Assembly: GCF_029227915.1 (NCBI RefSeq)
Contig: NC_079878.1
Span: forward strand, 1,366,001-1,426,000
Source: Hydractinia symbiolongicarpus
Lineage: Eukaryota; Cnidaria; Hydrozoa; Anthoathecata; Hydractiniidae
Reading direction: 5' to 3'
Length of the DNA: 60,000 nucleotides
Under the pieces are notes generated by a model that was not told the DNA's origin, ran no database searches, and saw only the letters and a list, made by a program, of their open reading frames with translations. Shown piece by piece: positions 35,611-47,400 of the stretch (position 1 is its first letter; the number at the start of each line of letters is the position of its first letter). A program made the translations under genes and the position numbers.

Positions 35611-36165
35611 CAATCGCTAAGCTATTTCATTTGCAGAAAAAGTTTGCAGAAAAATAATAAAATATGTACCTACCTAGCTAACTGCATATAGTATAAAAAT
35701 TTTGCTTAAGAATAATGTTGTAGTCAAACTGCATTTTTATACTTTCACTGTTTAGCCAAAGATATAGCTAAGGAGGTAGCTAAATTTTAAGAACCTTAAC
35801 ACCAAAATAAATGTTGGCTAGGATAAAAAGCTCTTATACTATACGAAATAGTAATAAGTAAGGCTCCAGCTAGCTAGCCTTCGAAATCTTCGTTTTAAGA
35901 TTTGTATATGGCTAAAAAAACGTGACAATATATTTATCTTAGCATGTACAAAAAATATAGAAAACAAATATTACAAAAATGGAAGTATCAGAAAGAAAAA
36001 ATAAAGCAAATATTTAAGAAACTTACTTCTCCAGCAATGAGTTGGTCCAATCTGCTTGCCAAATTTCGGACTGATATTAGGGGTACGTAAAAATCGTTTG
36101 CTAAGGAATATAAAGAGCTTTAGTTTCTGATTGGTCATTTATATAAAACTATGCCTCAGATTGGA
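35611..36165. other. No gene recognised
   Basis: AT-rich sequence without a convincing ORF or repeat boundary. Confidence 0.35.
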
Positions 36166-36331
36166 CCAGCGGGAACCCGTCCCTGTGCCAGCAGGGGCTC
36201 GACGGGTTTTTGTCCCTGCGCTAGCGGACTAGCATTTATATCACATATTATATATCACATTTCATGTTTCCGTTACAGGACGCGGTAACCCTTTTGAACA
36301 GACAGACAAAATATGGCTATTATAATAGAGA
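36166..36331 (-). mobile_element. Helitron-family element, second of a head-to-tail series
   Basis: The minus-strand 5' end at 36331 reads TCTCTATTATAATAGCCATA, then TCTG units, then CCTGTAACGGAAACATGAAA, which parallels the neighbour at 36332-36504. The 3' part diverges into GC-rich inverted repeats (36168-36228, CCCGTCCCTG and CAGGGAC arms) and lacks the standard terminal hairpin, so its 3' limit is uncertain. Confidence 0.5.
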
Positions 36332-36504
36332 CTAGTCGTTGCCCGTGGAAAAATCCACGGGTTCGTCCGTCCTTTATATTTACCCGTCGCAACAAAGTGG
36401 ATAAAAATATATCGCATTTGATATTCGTGTTTCCGTAACATTATTTTCAAACTCAGCGGGGGGTCCGCGCAGAGACAGACAGACGACGGCTATTATTATA
36501 GAGA
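36332..36504 (-). mobile_element. 173-bp Helitron-family element, complete, flanked head to tail by relatives
   Basis: On the minus strand it starts TCTCTATAATAATAGCCGTC at 36504, has TCTG units, a GC-rich patch (CGGACCCCCCGCTGAG), then GGACGGACGAACCCGTGGAT within the 3' hairpin CCCGTGGATTTTTCCACGGG, spacer and CTAG at 36335-36332. Its last G is followed immediately by the TC start of the next element. Its first T follows immediately on the CTAG end (36508-36505) of the previous one. Confidence 0.65.
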
Positions 36505-36560
36505 CTAGTCGCTAACTCGTGGAAAAATCCACAGGGTCGCCCGTCCTTTATATATAATAC
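36505..36560 (-). mobile_element. Helitron-family 3' end joined to the next element
   Basis: Minus strand: GGACGGGCGACCCTGTGGAT within a hairpin (CTGTGGA and TCCACGAG), spacer and CTAG at 36508-36505. The start of this element at higher coordinates was not identified. Confidence 0.5.
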
Positions 36561-39500
36561 CTCTTACTCTTTCGGCTGAAAACGCAAATTTCCTCTACTA
36601 TAAAGTTTCACATATCGATCAATAAAAACCGTGTTTCGGTCAACCTTAAAACTCCTGCAAACCTTGCACTGCATGTAATTTTATTTCCATTTTCCAATTA
36701 TTCGCTCGCTCGGCCCTACAGTAGTCTTTCTAATTAACTGACACCATTTTTGCAAGAAAATAACTATTTTGACATAATTTTGTATTTTGATGTTTTGGGA
36801 GAAAAATGGGATTATTTCAAGATTTTTTTCTCAACACAAGAAAAAATATCAAAAATCTAGAAAAAATACGAAAGTACGTTTTTGTTTCAAAATATCAACA
36901 AGCTTAACACATGTCGATAAAAAATGTACCTATAGCATACACCATGATTAACATCTAAAAAAATCAGTTATGTTCGCTTGTCTCATCTTTTTCGTTATCT
37001 TTTTTTCTAGTTCAGTTTTCATCGAATGCAATGTTTTTCTTTTACTCTTCATCATGTTCTTAACCTTGCCTCGAATTTTTAAAAAATTCCAAACATTTAC
37101 AGCAGCTGGTGTGCAACGCCCGTTTTGAAAGGCATTGTTCCAATTATTATTAGCATTTTGGTATATGGATATTATAATGGACTGAAAATGTGACAACCAG
37201 ACGCACTGGTAATTTGCGTATTAAAACCCCGACACATTTCCTAGCTAGCTTGCTTGGCTGTCTTCTCTTTGATCTATTTTTCATAGACAATAAAATGGCG
37301 TGTTCTTATAACCTCCTTATGGCACTTAAAAATTATCAGATATGTTAAAAAATTTGCATAATAAGGGTTTTAAAGTAAACAGTTAAAAAAAATTTTTATC
37401 CATGCCCTACACTTATGAATATAAATACCAATGTACATTTTAAGCTCTGCGACCTTTTACATAACCATGAACGCCATTACCTTGTTGATGCTTTGACCGC
37501 GGAATTTCAAAGAATTTATGCTAAAGAAAACTTTCCCACCAGACAATCCTATGTATTTCAGGAAAAGAAATTACGCATAACCTTTCAACCTTAAATTTAG
37601 CCAGCGCATTGAGTCTTTCGTGGGATAATACTTGTATTGTACATGAGTAAAACAAACAGTATTTAGAAATGCAGTATTTTAGATATTAAATTAAGAAGTG
37701 TTCAGGTTGTAGATCATAATCTCTGCTAATATAGATCAACAGAGTAGTATTCAAAAAAAACAATGTTCCTTCATGCATTGCATCATCGTGTGATTTTAAA
37801 ACAATAGTGTTCAACTTCTAAGTCACCTGCCGATAAACTCAATTCCTTTTCTGGCGTGACACCCCTCAAGTATTAGATGTGGTCTGTTCTCTATCCTAAC
37901 GGAAAACCTTTTGTTTCCTTTTTAACTTACAGACAAACAACTTGTCAACCCTAATTACGAGTTATTTTCAGGCGATAACTTAGGCAATCTTTAAAATTCA
38001 CAATAAACGTGGCAAATAGATATACGATAAATTACTGAGCAACAAAATGAATAAAAAGCAGTGATGTTATCACTAACTGCGCATCAACTATACCCCTTCA
38101 TGGGCAAAAACGCAAGTTTAAATGTTTTTCTAACCATTGCAAAGTACAACTACATCACTTGTCACTGTACTATTGCCCTGTCAATAGCGTATTTGTTAAA
38201 TTTCTGAATTTTTAAAAGTGAATGCAGGCTTGGTCAACACAAAATGTTGACATTATGGAAGTAAAACTGAGTATTTGACTTACAAATCACAATTGATTGT
38301 TGAGAAACAGTACCCAATAACGCTGCCATTTTATCAGAAAATACTATGTTTTAACAGATGAAAAAGCAGCTTTCAATGTTATGTCTATTTTTTATTTACA
38401 GCTCATACTCCGTGACAATTACATATTCCTCGGTTGTTAAAAAAGATACCACGTTTTACGGATCGTCTAAATTATGTTCGTAAAATTCCATAAAGCATAT
38501 TAATTTTGTTATATAATTTATAGTTTTTATAGTACACTTCTTTTCGAATTTCTACACGATGCTTGGATCTTAGAAGTACTCTTGTAATTATAATTTCAGT
38601 TATACGCCAGAAGGCAACACTGAAATTTTACCTTAAAATTGTATTTTACTTAATTTAAATAAAAAACAACAACTTAATTTCACTGCAATTTTTCCCAAAG
38701 GTGCACCAATCTTACTAACCATAGCTACATTATTTCCACAATAGCGGACACACAATAAGGACCACCATGCGCTGTTGTACGAATTACATTAAAATATCAA
38801 CAATAAAATCAATGATCAGCTTTTTTTTTTTTTTTTTGTACTTTGCTGATTTTTCCCGATAATCCTTTTCTTTTCAACGTATTCTTTTACCACAAAGACT
38901 TAGCCGTTTATACAGAGAATAACTTTCTCGCTTATTTCAGGATTACAGAATCTTTGTTTTTAAACATTTTAAAATCATGCTAACAAAGTGTGGTGTGCAG
39001 TAGCCGCAGTGATTATAAAAACCAGAAGGAGACTCGATAGACAAGAAGTATTGGACTTAGACCGTGAAAAAACATAATCACGCAATTATAAAACACAATA
39101 ATCTATAATTTCAAAAGCCACATATGATTTTAATAATTTTAAGAAAAACATTAAAAGAAAAATGCACTGAAGCTACTCGATTCCACGTGTGTTAATAAAA
39201 AAAGTCTCAAATTGTAGAAATGGTAGTCAATGAAAATATAAGGCGAACCTTTAATGCAAATAGGGTATTGGATCAGTAGCATATTTCTGTTTGTACTTAA
39301 TGTTATTGGTAATGTAACCAATTCTCATTATTATTATCAAGTTATTGCATGTACACTGCTCACGTCACGCTGTGTCAGTCGATAGGTTTTGTAACTTCCT
39401 TCCATTTTCTCTTCGAATGTTAAAATTATATGTCTATCATGACCACGTCCGCCGCTGTGATTTTTTATAAAAATCACAACATGTATTATGTAATTTCATA

Positions 39501-42500
39501 AGAAGCATTATCACATAATTATCGTAGTGTCTTATAACTTTTAATTCTCACAACCTAAACCGTAACCTTCTCATGACTCACATCTCCTATTTAATATCAC
39601 ATACATATCATAAATTTTGTATGCGAACATTCTTATGATGAATAGTAAGTCAAAAATAGTGCTCGTACAATGTGTGGCTCTGAAAAGAAAATGTAATAAA
39701 TCATGTGTAAAAAGAATGACGCAACGCCGAAATATTGAGGATTTAATATAGCTTAGTTGCGTTTAGATTTTTTACCCATATTTTTTACGTTAACAATACG
39801 TTACAATAACAAGATAATTATTAGCCAAAACATTCATGTTTAGCCACATCATGCTGACGTAATCAAATTCCGTTATACTTTAGCTTTTGTTTCTTACAAT
39901 AAGAGTGATAATTATATTTAGCTTATAACAATTGTGTTGCCTAATTCGAGTTAGTACTGATGTAAAAAATTGTAGTCTGGTCATAGACAATCTTAAAAAT
40001 ATCCATACTACAGAAATAGATTTTTCAATAGCAAAAAAACGAATCGGAACTAAACGGCCACTGTCGTCTGTGAACTGTTAGAATATCCTAAATACGTCAT
40101 ACAAGCCGTCATCGACTAATTAATATCAACATAAGAGGGATATGCTACAATTTAAATAATTGACTTTCAATTAAATAAAAATGGTTGAACAGAAGAAAAT
40201 AAACAAACGTTCGTAATTTCTTAATTAACACGCACTTGCAAGTTTATACCATTTTCTCGCTCTGAAAAGTTTCACCCCTGGAAGAAGACAGACACACATT
40301 TTTAGATGGGGGCCTAATTTTGTGTGTTAAGTTCCTCTTCAAATCATAGGGTGGCACCATTTTTAATTAGCTCCACAATGGTGTGTGTTTTTATAAACAC
40401 TAATTAACTCGTAATTGTTCATAAGTTTAATAACGGCTCAGAGTCGTTAATAAGGCGTTTGTCAGCACGAAAAATAAAATGGAAAGAGGAACAATGTATC
40501 CGATTTTATTTTATTTTTTGCTTTGCGTAATCATTTTTTTATCAAAACATAATATTGAAGACTTCACTTGTTAATTTAAAGATTAACAAATTATACAGAA
40601 ATTTTTTCAGGATTTTATCTTTGGAAAAGCTGTTGTATTATAGTTTTTCCACGCCCCTGCGTTTATCTTCAGTTTCTGCATCATTGCTACGTCTGGTCAG
40701 TTTGATTTCTATCTATATTACCATTGTATGTAAATTAACGCCTACATTCACCTATATGTGTGGCTGTGTGATAAATGTTTTTTAGGGGGATGAAATATTG
40801 TATTCGGAAAATAAACTATTCTGTACAAGCCAAAACTAAGTTAAACAATAATTATAAGAAATAAATATAGAAGAGTTTTTGTAGAACGGACAATCAAATT
40901 GTTTCGTGTGGCAGTGGTAACGTCAAAATCACCGCAAGATCGCTGAGATAATATTCCAATTTTATGTAATTTACTGGAAGATAAGGAAGCTGAAAAATGC
41001 AGAACGCATGCTGCAACGGTGTGGAAATGTGTTCCTTTAGTGTTTGTCGGAGGAGACTTTAAAACAGGAATGGAAACCTGGACCTTTAAAATTAGTAGGA
41101 TAGCAAGTGATGTGAAGACTAAAGTGCAAAAATGGTTACCTCAACTCAGGCTGATATGAAAGTAGATCAAAATAATCTCTAGTGGTTCTTCCACCATACT
41201 TTTTTTTTGAAGCTGACTAAATTTTAAAATTCCATGCAATAAAAATCATATGAAAATTATATTCTTAGTAGCCCGTTTTTCTGAAATTTACTTCAAGGCT
41301 GATACCAGCTAACATTTAGAGTGGCGACAATAGAAGACCTACAACATTGAACTTAAATTATTTTTGTCTAGGATAACAAAAAAGTTAATTACTAAATAAG
41401 AAATTTGACATCGACTTCATCGATTTCATCGACTCCTCAGTGTCAACTTATGTGGTCTGATTAAAAAAGGTCGACATTTATATATACAAACACACAAATC
41501 GACTTGTCATGTTTTTTATAATTGACTTAAAAACAGCATCACTTTAAAAACGGACATTAGGTGACACCATTGCGTCTTTCAAAAATTGTCCTTCTCTTTT
41601 AATATAGGTTACTTTATTTTTTTAAGAATGTTAAATTGTTTTTTTCATACACTTCCTTCCTTGCCGACAATGTTTCAGCTGCGACAAAAACAAGAAATTG
41701 CCATGTTGGAGCAACAATTTGAAGAGAATTACCACTAAATATATCGCTAATAGTATGTAATTAGACCAGGCGTCCCTCTACATGAAGCTATTAGTTCAAT
41801 GAAAAGACCATGTCCTTCTTGTGTGTTGTTTTTTATGCATAATTTCAACAATATTCTCCAAAGCGTTGTTGAAAACATCCTACGATGGTGTGTATGCGCT
41901 CCAATTACCTTCCTTTGTACACTTAAAACCTGACAGACACAAATAAGGAACAATTTTATTAATATTATATATTGACATGAGCAGTATAGGAGAGGTTGGA
42001 AATATATATTTAACGAGTTAGTTGTTTGTTTTGATCGTGAAGGAAAAGACAGTGTTTTTCACACATTTTCAGAAAGTGAATTTGGAAGCATATTTAAAGG
42101 TAAAACAATCGTTTTTATTTTTGTAACTAGTTGTATATTAATTTGCATTTTATTATCAAAAATGTCATTAGCGTAGGCTAACGATGTCTTGGAATTATAT
42201 TAGCTACACTGTCTATGGGATTATAATGGGATTTTAAATATTTTTGTGGCTTTTATTCTCAAAAAAAACCCCGGCATTGTAATTAGCAACATAAAACTTG
42301 AATCTTCTTTTACGCTTTAGCTATGGGATCAGGCTTGTCTTTATTTCAATTAGCGCAAATTGAGTCGACCTTAAAATGTTGCAGTGATTTTATATAAAAG
42401 CATCTAGTTATTATGAAAATACTTTGCTGGCATAGTAAATACCACGTCAAACTCTTAAAAATCTTTTACTTAGACATGTCAATGTTCCTTCGAATATTTT

Positions 42501-43440
42501 TTTTATCAGAACAACAAGTTCTGTCCTAGCTGGTATATTTACACATAGATATCCAAGAATAATTTATTTTTGTTTTAAAAATAAAACACAGCAAAATTCA
42601 AAACATTACAAAAAAATCAAAAATTTAGACGGTGCCAAAATAAACAGCGATTAAGGAATCAAAAAAAATTGTAGTCAGGTTGTTTGATGTCATAAACTCT
42701 ATCTATCCTAGCTAGCTTTAAGTGCAATAACTTGCCAGGACTATGAAAGATTACATATTACAAGATGAGAACTTAGGGAGACATATATACCAAACAAGCG
42801 AAAAGGGCGTTGTACAAACTTTATATTTTCTAGGAATAACGCATGACAGGCTAATTGCGTTGTTCAAAGGTCTCTTCTGAGTAACTGAAAAAGTTTTTAC
42901 TGAGATCTTAAAATATAAGACACATAACTTTCATTTCGTTTTGTTTCTATGCCATTGCGTTGGACAGGATGTGATTAAGTAGCCAAGAATAAAAATAATA
43001 TGAAAACTGTCTACCGTTTGAATAAGAAAAAAATATCAGAATTATCCTGCACGCGTAATTGAATAGACATATTGGCAAGACTTCACACAATTTAGACCGT
43101 ATAAAAATTATAAACAGTCAGGAATTTAACCACAGACAACACTAGTAATCTATTTCGGTTCTCATTTTCTATTTATGGTTAAGAAAGCACAATAGGCTAT
43201 AACAGACATTTATATATCTTGCTAGGTTATCATCAAAATGTCAGTGATCAACATTGTTTTTTTTTTACTCCCAGAAATTTTCCATAAAAGGGAAATCATA
43301 TTCTCTTTCTTTTTGAACGCCGAACATTGACTTATTTTATTTGCAATATAATCCATTTCTTCGTCAAAGGAATTGATGGGGAATGTCGTTCACCACAATA
43401 TAGTAAATCATGTCCTAAATATATATTTCTTTCTTTAGAA
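36561..43440. other. Long non-coding expanse upstream of the gremlin-like gene
   Basis: No convincing gene. Notable small features: an 18-base T-run near 38820; a short hairpin TGTGATTTTT-ATA-AAAATCACA at about 39464-39487; an open frame without a start codon at 40947-41159; and an acceptor-like site with a short terminal-exon-like frame at 41679-41738. Regulatory DNA of the downstream developmental-type gene could lie here but cannot be pinpointed from one sequence. Confidence 0.4.
41679..41738 (+). other. Possible short terminal coding exon, uncertain
   Basis: A pyrimidine-rich tract ending in TTTCAG precedes 20 codons, LRQKQEIAMLEQQFEENYH and a TAA. The peptide would make a coiled-coil tail. 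No upstream partner exon was recognised, so this may be chance. Confidence 0.15.
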
Positions 43441-43887
43441 ATGAAGTATTTTGTCGTACCAGCAATATATTTTGTCGTGTTGACAATATGCCATTGCGTT
43501 CAATACACAGTGCAATACACAAAGAGGACAGAGCCATCTCAATTAGCAAGATTACAGACTGTGGCAGAACCAACACATAAAACTAAACTCAAAATATCTG
43601 AGGTATCTTCGACCCAAATGAGTTGTATGTTGGTAAAATCCATGAAAATAATCAAAATTAAAGGATGCAGGAAGAAAATAATGGAAGATGGATATTGTAC
43701 AGGACAGTGCAACAGTATTTATGTTCCAAATAAAAAACAACTGCAGTACGCATCGTCTTGTTTTCCAGCATCTTACGAGAGGAAAACTGTTACTTTAAAA
43801 TGTGGCAAGCGAGGCAGAAGAAAGTACACTTATGTTACAATCAAAGCCTGCAAGTGCAGAAGAGCAAAAATTCTTTTTAAACCCTGA
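43441..43887 (+). CDS. Secreted gremlin/DAN-like cystine-knot protein (candidate BMP antagonist)
   Basis: 148 residues. The start at 43441 is chosen because it begins a clear signal peptide (MKYFVVPAIYFVVLTICHC, residues 1-19), directly after a good acceptor-like site (TTCTTTAG, 43432-43439) that suggests a 5' UTR intron; an upstream in-frame ATG at 43327 gives a less typical start. After a variable region (20-60) comes a C-terminal cystine knot: Cys62, Cys76, Cys86-TGQ-Cys90, Cys107, Cys121 and Cys137-K-Cys139. The Cys-x-Gly-x-Cys ring followed by NSIYVP and the final CKC match the DAN/gremlin family, whose members bind and block BMP ligands outside the cell. The second Cys of the CxxC found in vertebrate gremlins (after Cys107) is not seen. 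It could instead be another CTCK protein such as a bursicon-like one; gremlin-like fits best. The gene lies alone in a gene-poor region, and a 5-kb tandem repeat starts 535 bases after the stop. Confidence 0.8.
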   Translation: MKYFVVPAIYFVVLTICHCVQYTVQYTKRTEPSQLARLQTVAEPTHKTKLKISEVSSTQMSCMLVKSMKIIKIKGCRKKIMEDGYCTGQCNSIYVPNKKQLQYASSCFPASYERKTVTLKCGKRGRRKYTYVTIKACKCRRAKILFKP

Positions 43888-44422
43888 TAAATGAAGAAAA
43901 TGTGATAAAATAGGAGGATAGAAACTTTTGGAAGGTAACAAGGTCGATTTCAAATACTTGTATACCACAATGGATGTCAGAGTTAGCACTTGCAAATCAT
44001 GACCATTATTACAGCATAAGGCATGGATTATTAAATGTCGTTTTATGATTGATAGTCCATAATTATATTGGTTAAAAGCTACCAAAAAAGTATAGAGAAA
44101 GAAAAACCTAGATAAAATGCATTTGGTTTAACAAATCTTATATATATATATATATAAAATGTACAGATAAATATGTATATATACAAAGAAAATATATATA
44201 TGATATGACTTGTATATAACTGCTGCTCTTCGCAATTTTATTTAATACATACTTATGAAAAAGTAACATAGATTTCGTTATTCAAATGTTTAATCTTTTG
44301 CGTGAAGAATCCAAAATTTTTATTAATAGCAGTATTCCCACTTATTATTAATATGAAAAAACGAAGTGTGCCAAATGTCTTACAAATTGGCTTTGCGTCC
44401 AATAAAAACGTTCTGGAAAAAC
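43888..44422 (+). other. Probable 3' UTR and flank of the gremlin-like gene
   Basis: AT-rich, with an imperfect TATATA tract at 44141-44205. AATAAA-type signals occur at 44402 and, inside the repeat, at 44499 and 44528. An open frame starting at 44302 runs into the tandem repeat and encodes nothing recognisable. Confidence 0.4.
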
Positions 44423-47400
44423 ATGCAGATGCGTATACTTGTAACGAAATTGTAACGAGGTGCTGCTACCCTTTTAGAAAGTATACAAGGCATTGCGGAA
44501 TAAAAACAAAAGCTGTCTATCCAATGGAATAAAAAGTCATCTAGATGGATATAAGGAAGATGCGTAGCACTGAAACATGAGTTCAATAAGTCATTACAGT
44601 TGGGTAAATAAGAGAGAGATCTGACAACATTTCCAATTTTAAAAAAAATCCGAGCGCAGATTTGTTTTTATTTATTTATTTTTTAGCAATGATTATTTGT
44701 GTGATGAAATGAAAGCTTGCTAATGCTAATGTTAGAGTCATTTGTGGTGGCAAAGAGCAAACAATGATTAAGATCGGCGAAAAGAATTTATCCTAAAGTT
44801 ATTTTAATCGTAAGAATGGACGTGCAAAATGTGTAAAAATAATAAAATGATAAGCAATGCTATGGATTTTATTGGAATCACCAAAAGTTATTTTAAAAAC
44901 GAATATATATCTTTTGTGCCATGTTAAAAAAAATTTAAATCATAAGCAAGCATTTTAGGAATAACAATAAGTTATTTCGAGCTTGTGTAGTCTTTTTGTG
45001 TCGCGTTTGTTTCAAAAGAAAAACAATTAGTCAGTATGTATAAGTGCATAAACACTACCTTATCTGGAATCAAAATATTTCGATCAAATTTTAGATTATA
45101 TAAACGTGTATACAGATGTAGACGATTAACAATGTTTGGACGGACATGCATGAAATAACTGAACAATGACAATTGAGGGTTAGAATAGTGACATCATCAT
45201 GGCTGAGATTGTATCTCTTTTTCCTTACCATTATAGTTTTTATAAAGCTAAGAGAATCTTGAAGGTTTTAAAAGAAAATAACTTTTTCTTTTGAAATGTA
45301 GAGTCTAAAATTTCTTTGGAAAAGGGAAGTTTTAGTTAGGATGCAACTTGTTTAAATGCAATTCTTTGGATGTTCTAATTTTCTTCCAATTTGCAGCCTA
45401 AAAATGTTTTTAGACGTTTTTTGATGATGGCATTGTTTCAACACTGGTTGCACGAAATAATGTTTTTCTTTTTTTTTTCTTCGTTAAATGATAAAAATCA
45501 CAATATTTAAAGAAACTAAAGCTTAGTATGGGTTTTTAAAATTTGTAAGGGAAATCTTCCTGTTTCATTTCAACATTCGGGGGCTATTATCTGATATGAC
45601 CTGACGATGTAAAAGAACAACAACTGGCCATACACAATGTAAGGTACCAACCACTAAATTCTCTATGTAATACTGTAAGAATTTCAAGCTCAATAAGCCT
45701 CCGTACGATACTCTACTTTCATGGGCTCCTAACCTATTAACCATAAATTTTTGCAGATATAACGGATAAAAAAAAAGGTTATTGTTAGGTTATTTTGACT
45801 TGATTAGGTAAAAAATACATATTTGTACAACTTAGTATCGTGTCCAGCGCATTTTGCGCCGACTTTCACTGGTAAGAGACAAAAATGCGCTGGAGGCGAA
45901 GTTGGAGACTAATAAAAATGATTACCAATATTAAAAAAGAGCGCCATTCGATACTTTCAGATTTAATGTTCCTATTCCCTTTAAAATGCTCAAATTATTT
46001 TGAGGTTTATCCCTTTGCGCACACCGTTTTGGAGTCATTCCAAAACATTTCCTTTCTAATCATGTCAACGCACGTGTGACGTCAAGGTTAGTTTTCCCCA
46101 TCCTCTTTTAAAGAAAAGCTTAAAAATTCAAAAGAAACTTCTTTTTGGTTTGAGGTAATTTATCCAAGTTAAATGAATCACGGAATAAGGCACGGTTGTT
46201 TACTGAGTGACAGATGTTAGCAAGAGAAACTTCAAAACGAAATAGGAAACAAACAAAGCAAATACAAAAAGAAAACAAAAACAAAAAGCAAACAAACAAA
46301 TACCGACATACAACATGGAAATAACCTTTAACCTGCGCACCTTTCCGTATAGACATTTCAAATTGAAAAATTGACAAATGACAGAATCGAATGTCGTCTC
46401 TTGTGTAACTTTAGTATGAGCTTAAACGTAATAATTAATTGAGCCACCCCGAACAAGTACATATCTTATTCTTATTCATATTGAGCTCTGTCTAAGCGAC
46501 TTGACTCATGAGGGAAACAAAAAACAATAACAAAACAATAACAATAACAACAACTCACTTATCAACTAAAAACTGATTTGATTTGTTGTTTTGTGAAACA
46601 TATGTGCCAATCTTTAGCAATCACACCCACGGATGTTTTCATGATTCTCATATCAAGAAGTTAATAACTCTTTTAAAGCATTTTTTGCATCAAGTAATGT
46701 TGGAACAATCAGGCCTTCTAACAATCTTTTGACTTCAGTCAGTGTTTAGCTTGTCTATTGTTTTATTCGACATAAAGACTAGAAATAATTAAAAATTTTG
46801 TACCAACAATAAATTAATTGGTGTTTGGTAACTATGACGTTTTGGTAAACAGAATTATGATACTATACCGTTTTCATGGAGCATTGTATTATTTTACTGA
46901 CTTTTTGCTTTAGTTGTGTTGAAGACATGTCGAATAGAAAAATGTTAAACTGATATATCACAGAGATTTTAAACTTTTTTTAAGAGTCCAGAATCATTTT
47001 GATAAAGTTAAGTAATTTTCATAGTGTGCAGAGATATGAATGCAATCTAAAAAAACGTAAATCAACATTTTTTATGGCATCAATGAATTGACGTATACGC
47101 TATATTGGCCAGTACTTTTCAGTTCATAAAACGTGTTGTTTTTGTTGACAACATTTACCAAAGAAACCAATCGGAAATTAACAACAAATATTGGCAATTT
47201 TAGTTAATTGAAATTGACGTAAGTTCACGCCTGTCCATGTTTCCTGTTAATATTCTGTGGCTTTGTTTTTGCCAGGAGAAAAATAAACAAGAATGTAAAC
47301 AAACAACTAGCTAAACAGTAATTATATTGTCATCAGCTTTGAAAATAGGTTAGCTGTTGATCTTGCAACGAAGTTTTGTCTGAGGGAGCACATCAAAGGC

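Noticed and set aside
40947-41159. Open plus-strand frame of 70 codons ending QKWLPQLRLI
   Set aside because: It has no start codon at its beginning, no clear splice sites and no recognised domain; its length is within chance.
44302-44532. ORF starting MKNPKFLLIAVFPLI with several cysteines
   Set aside because: It begins outside and ends inside the tandem repeat and shows no family resemblance; the hydrophobic start is probably chance.
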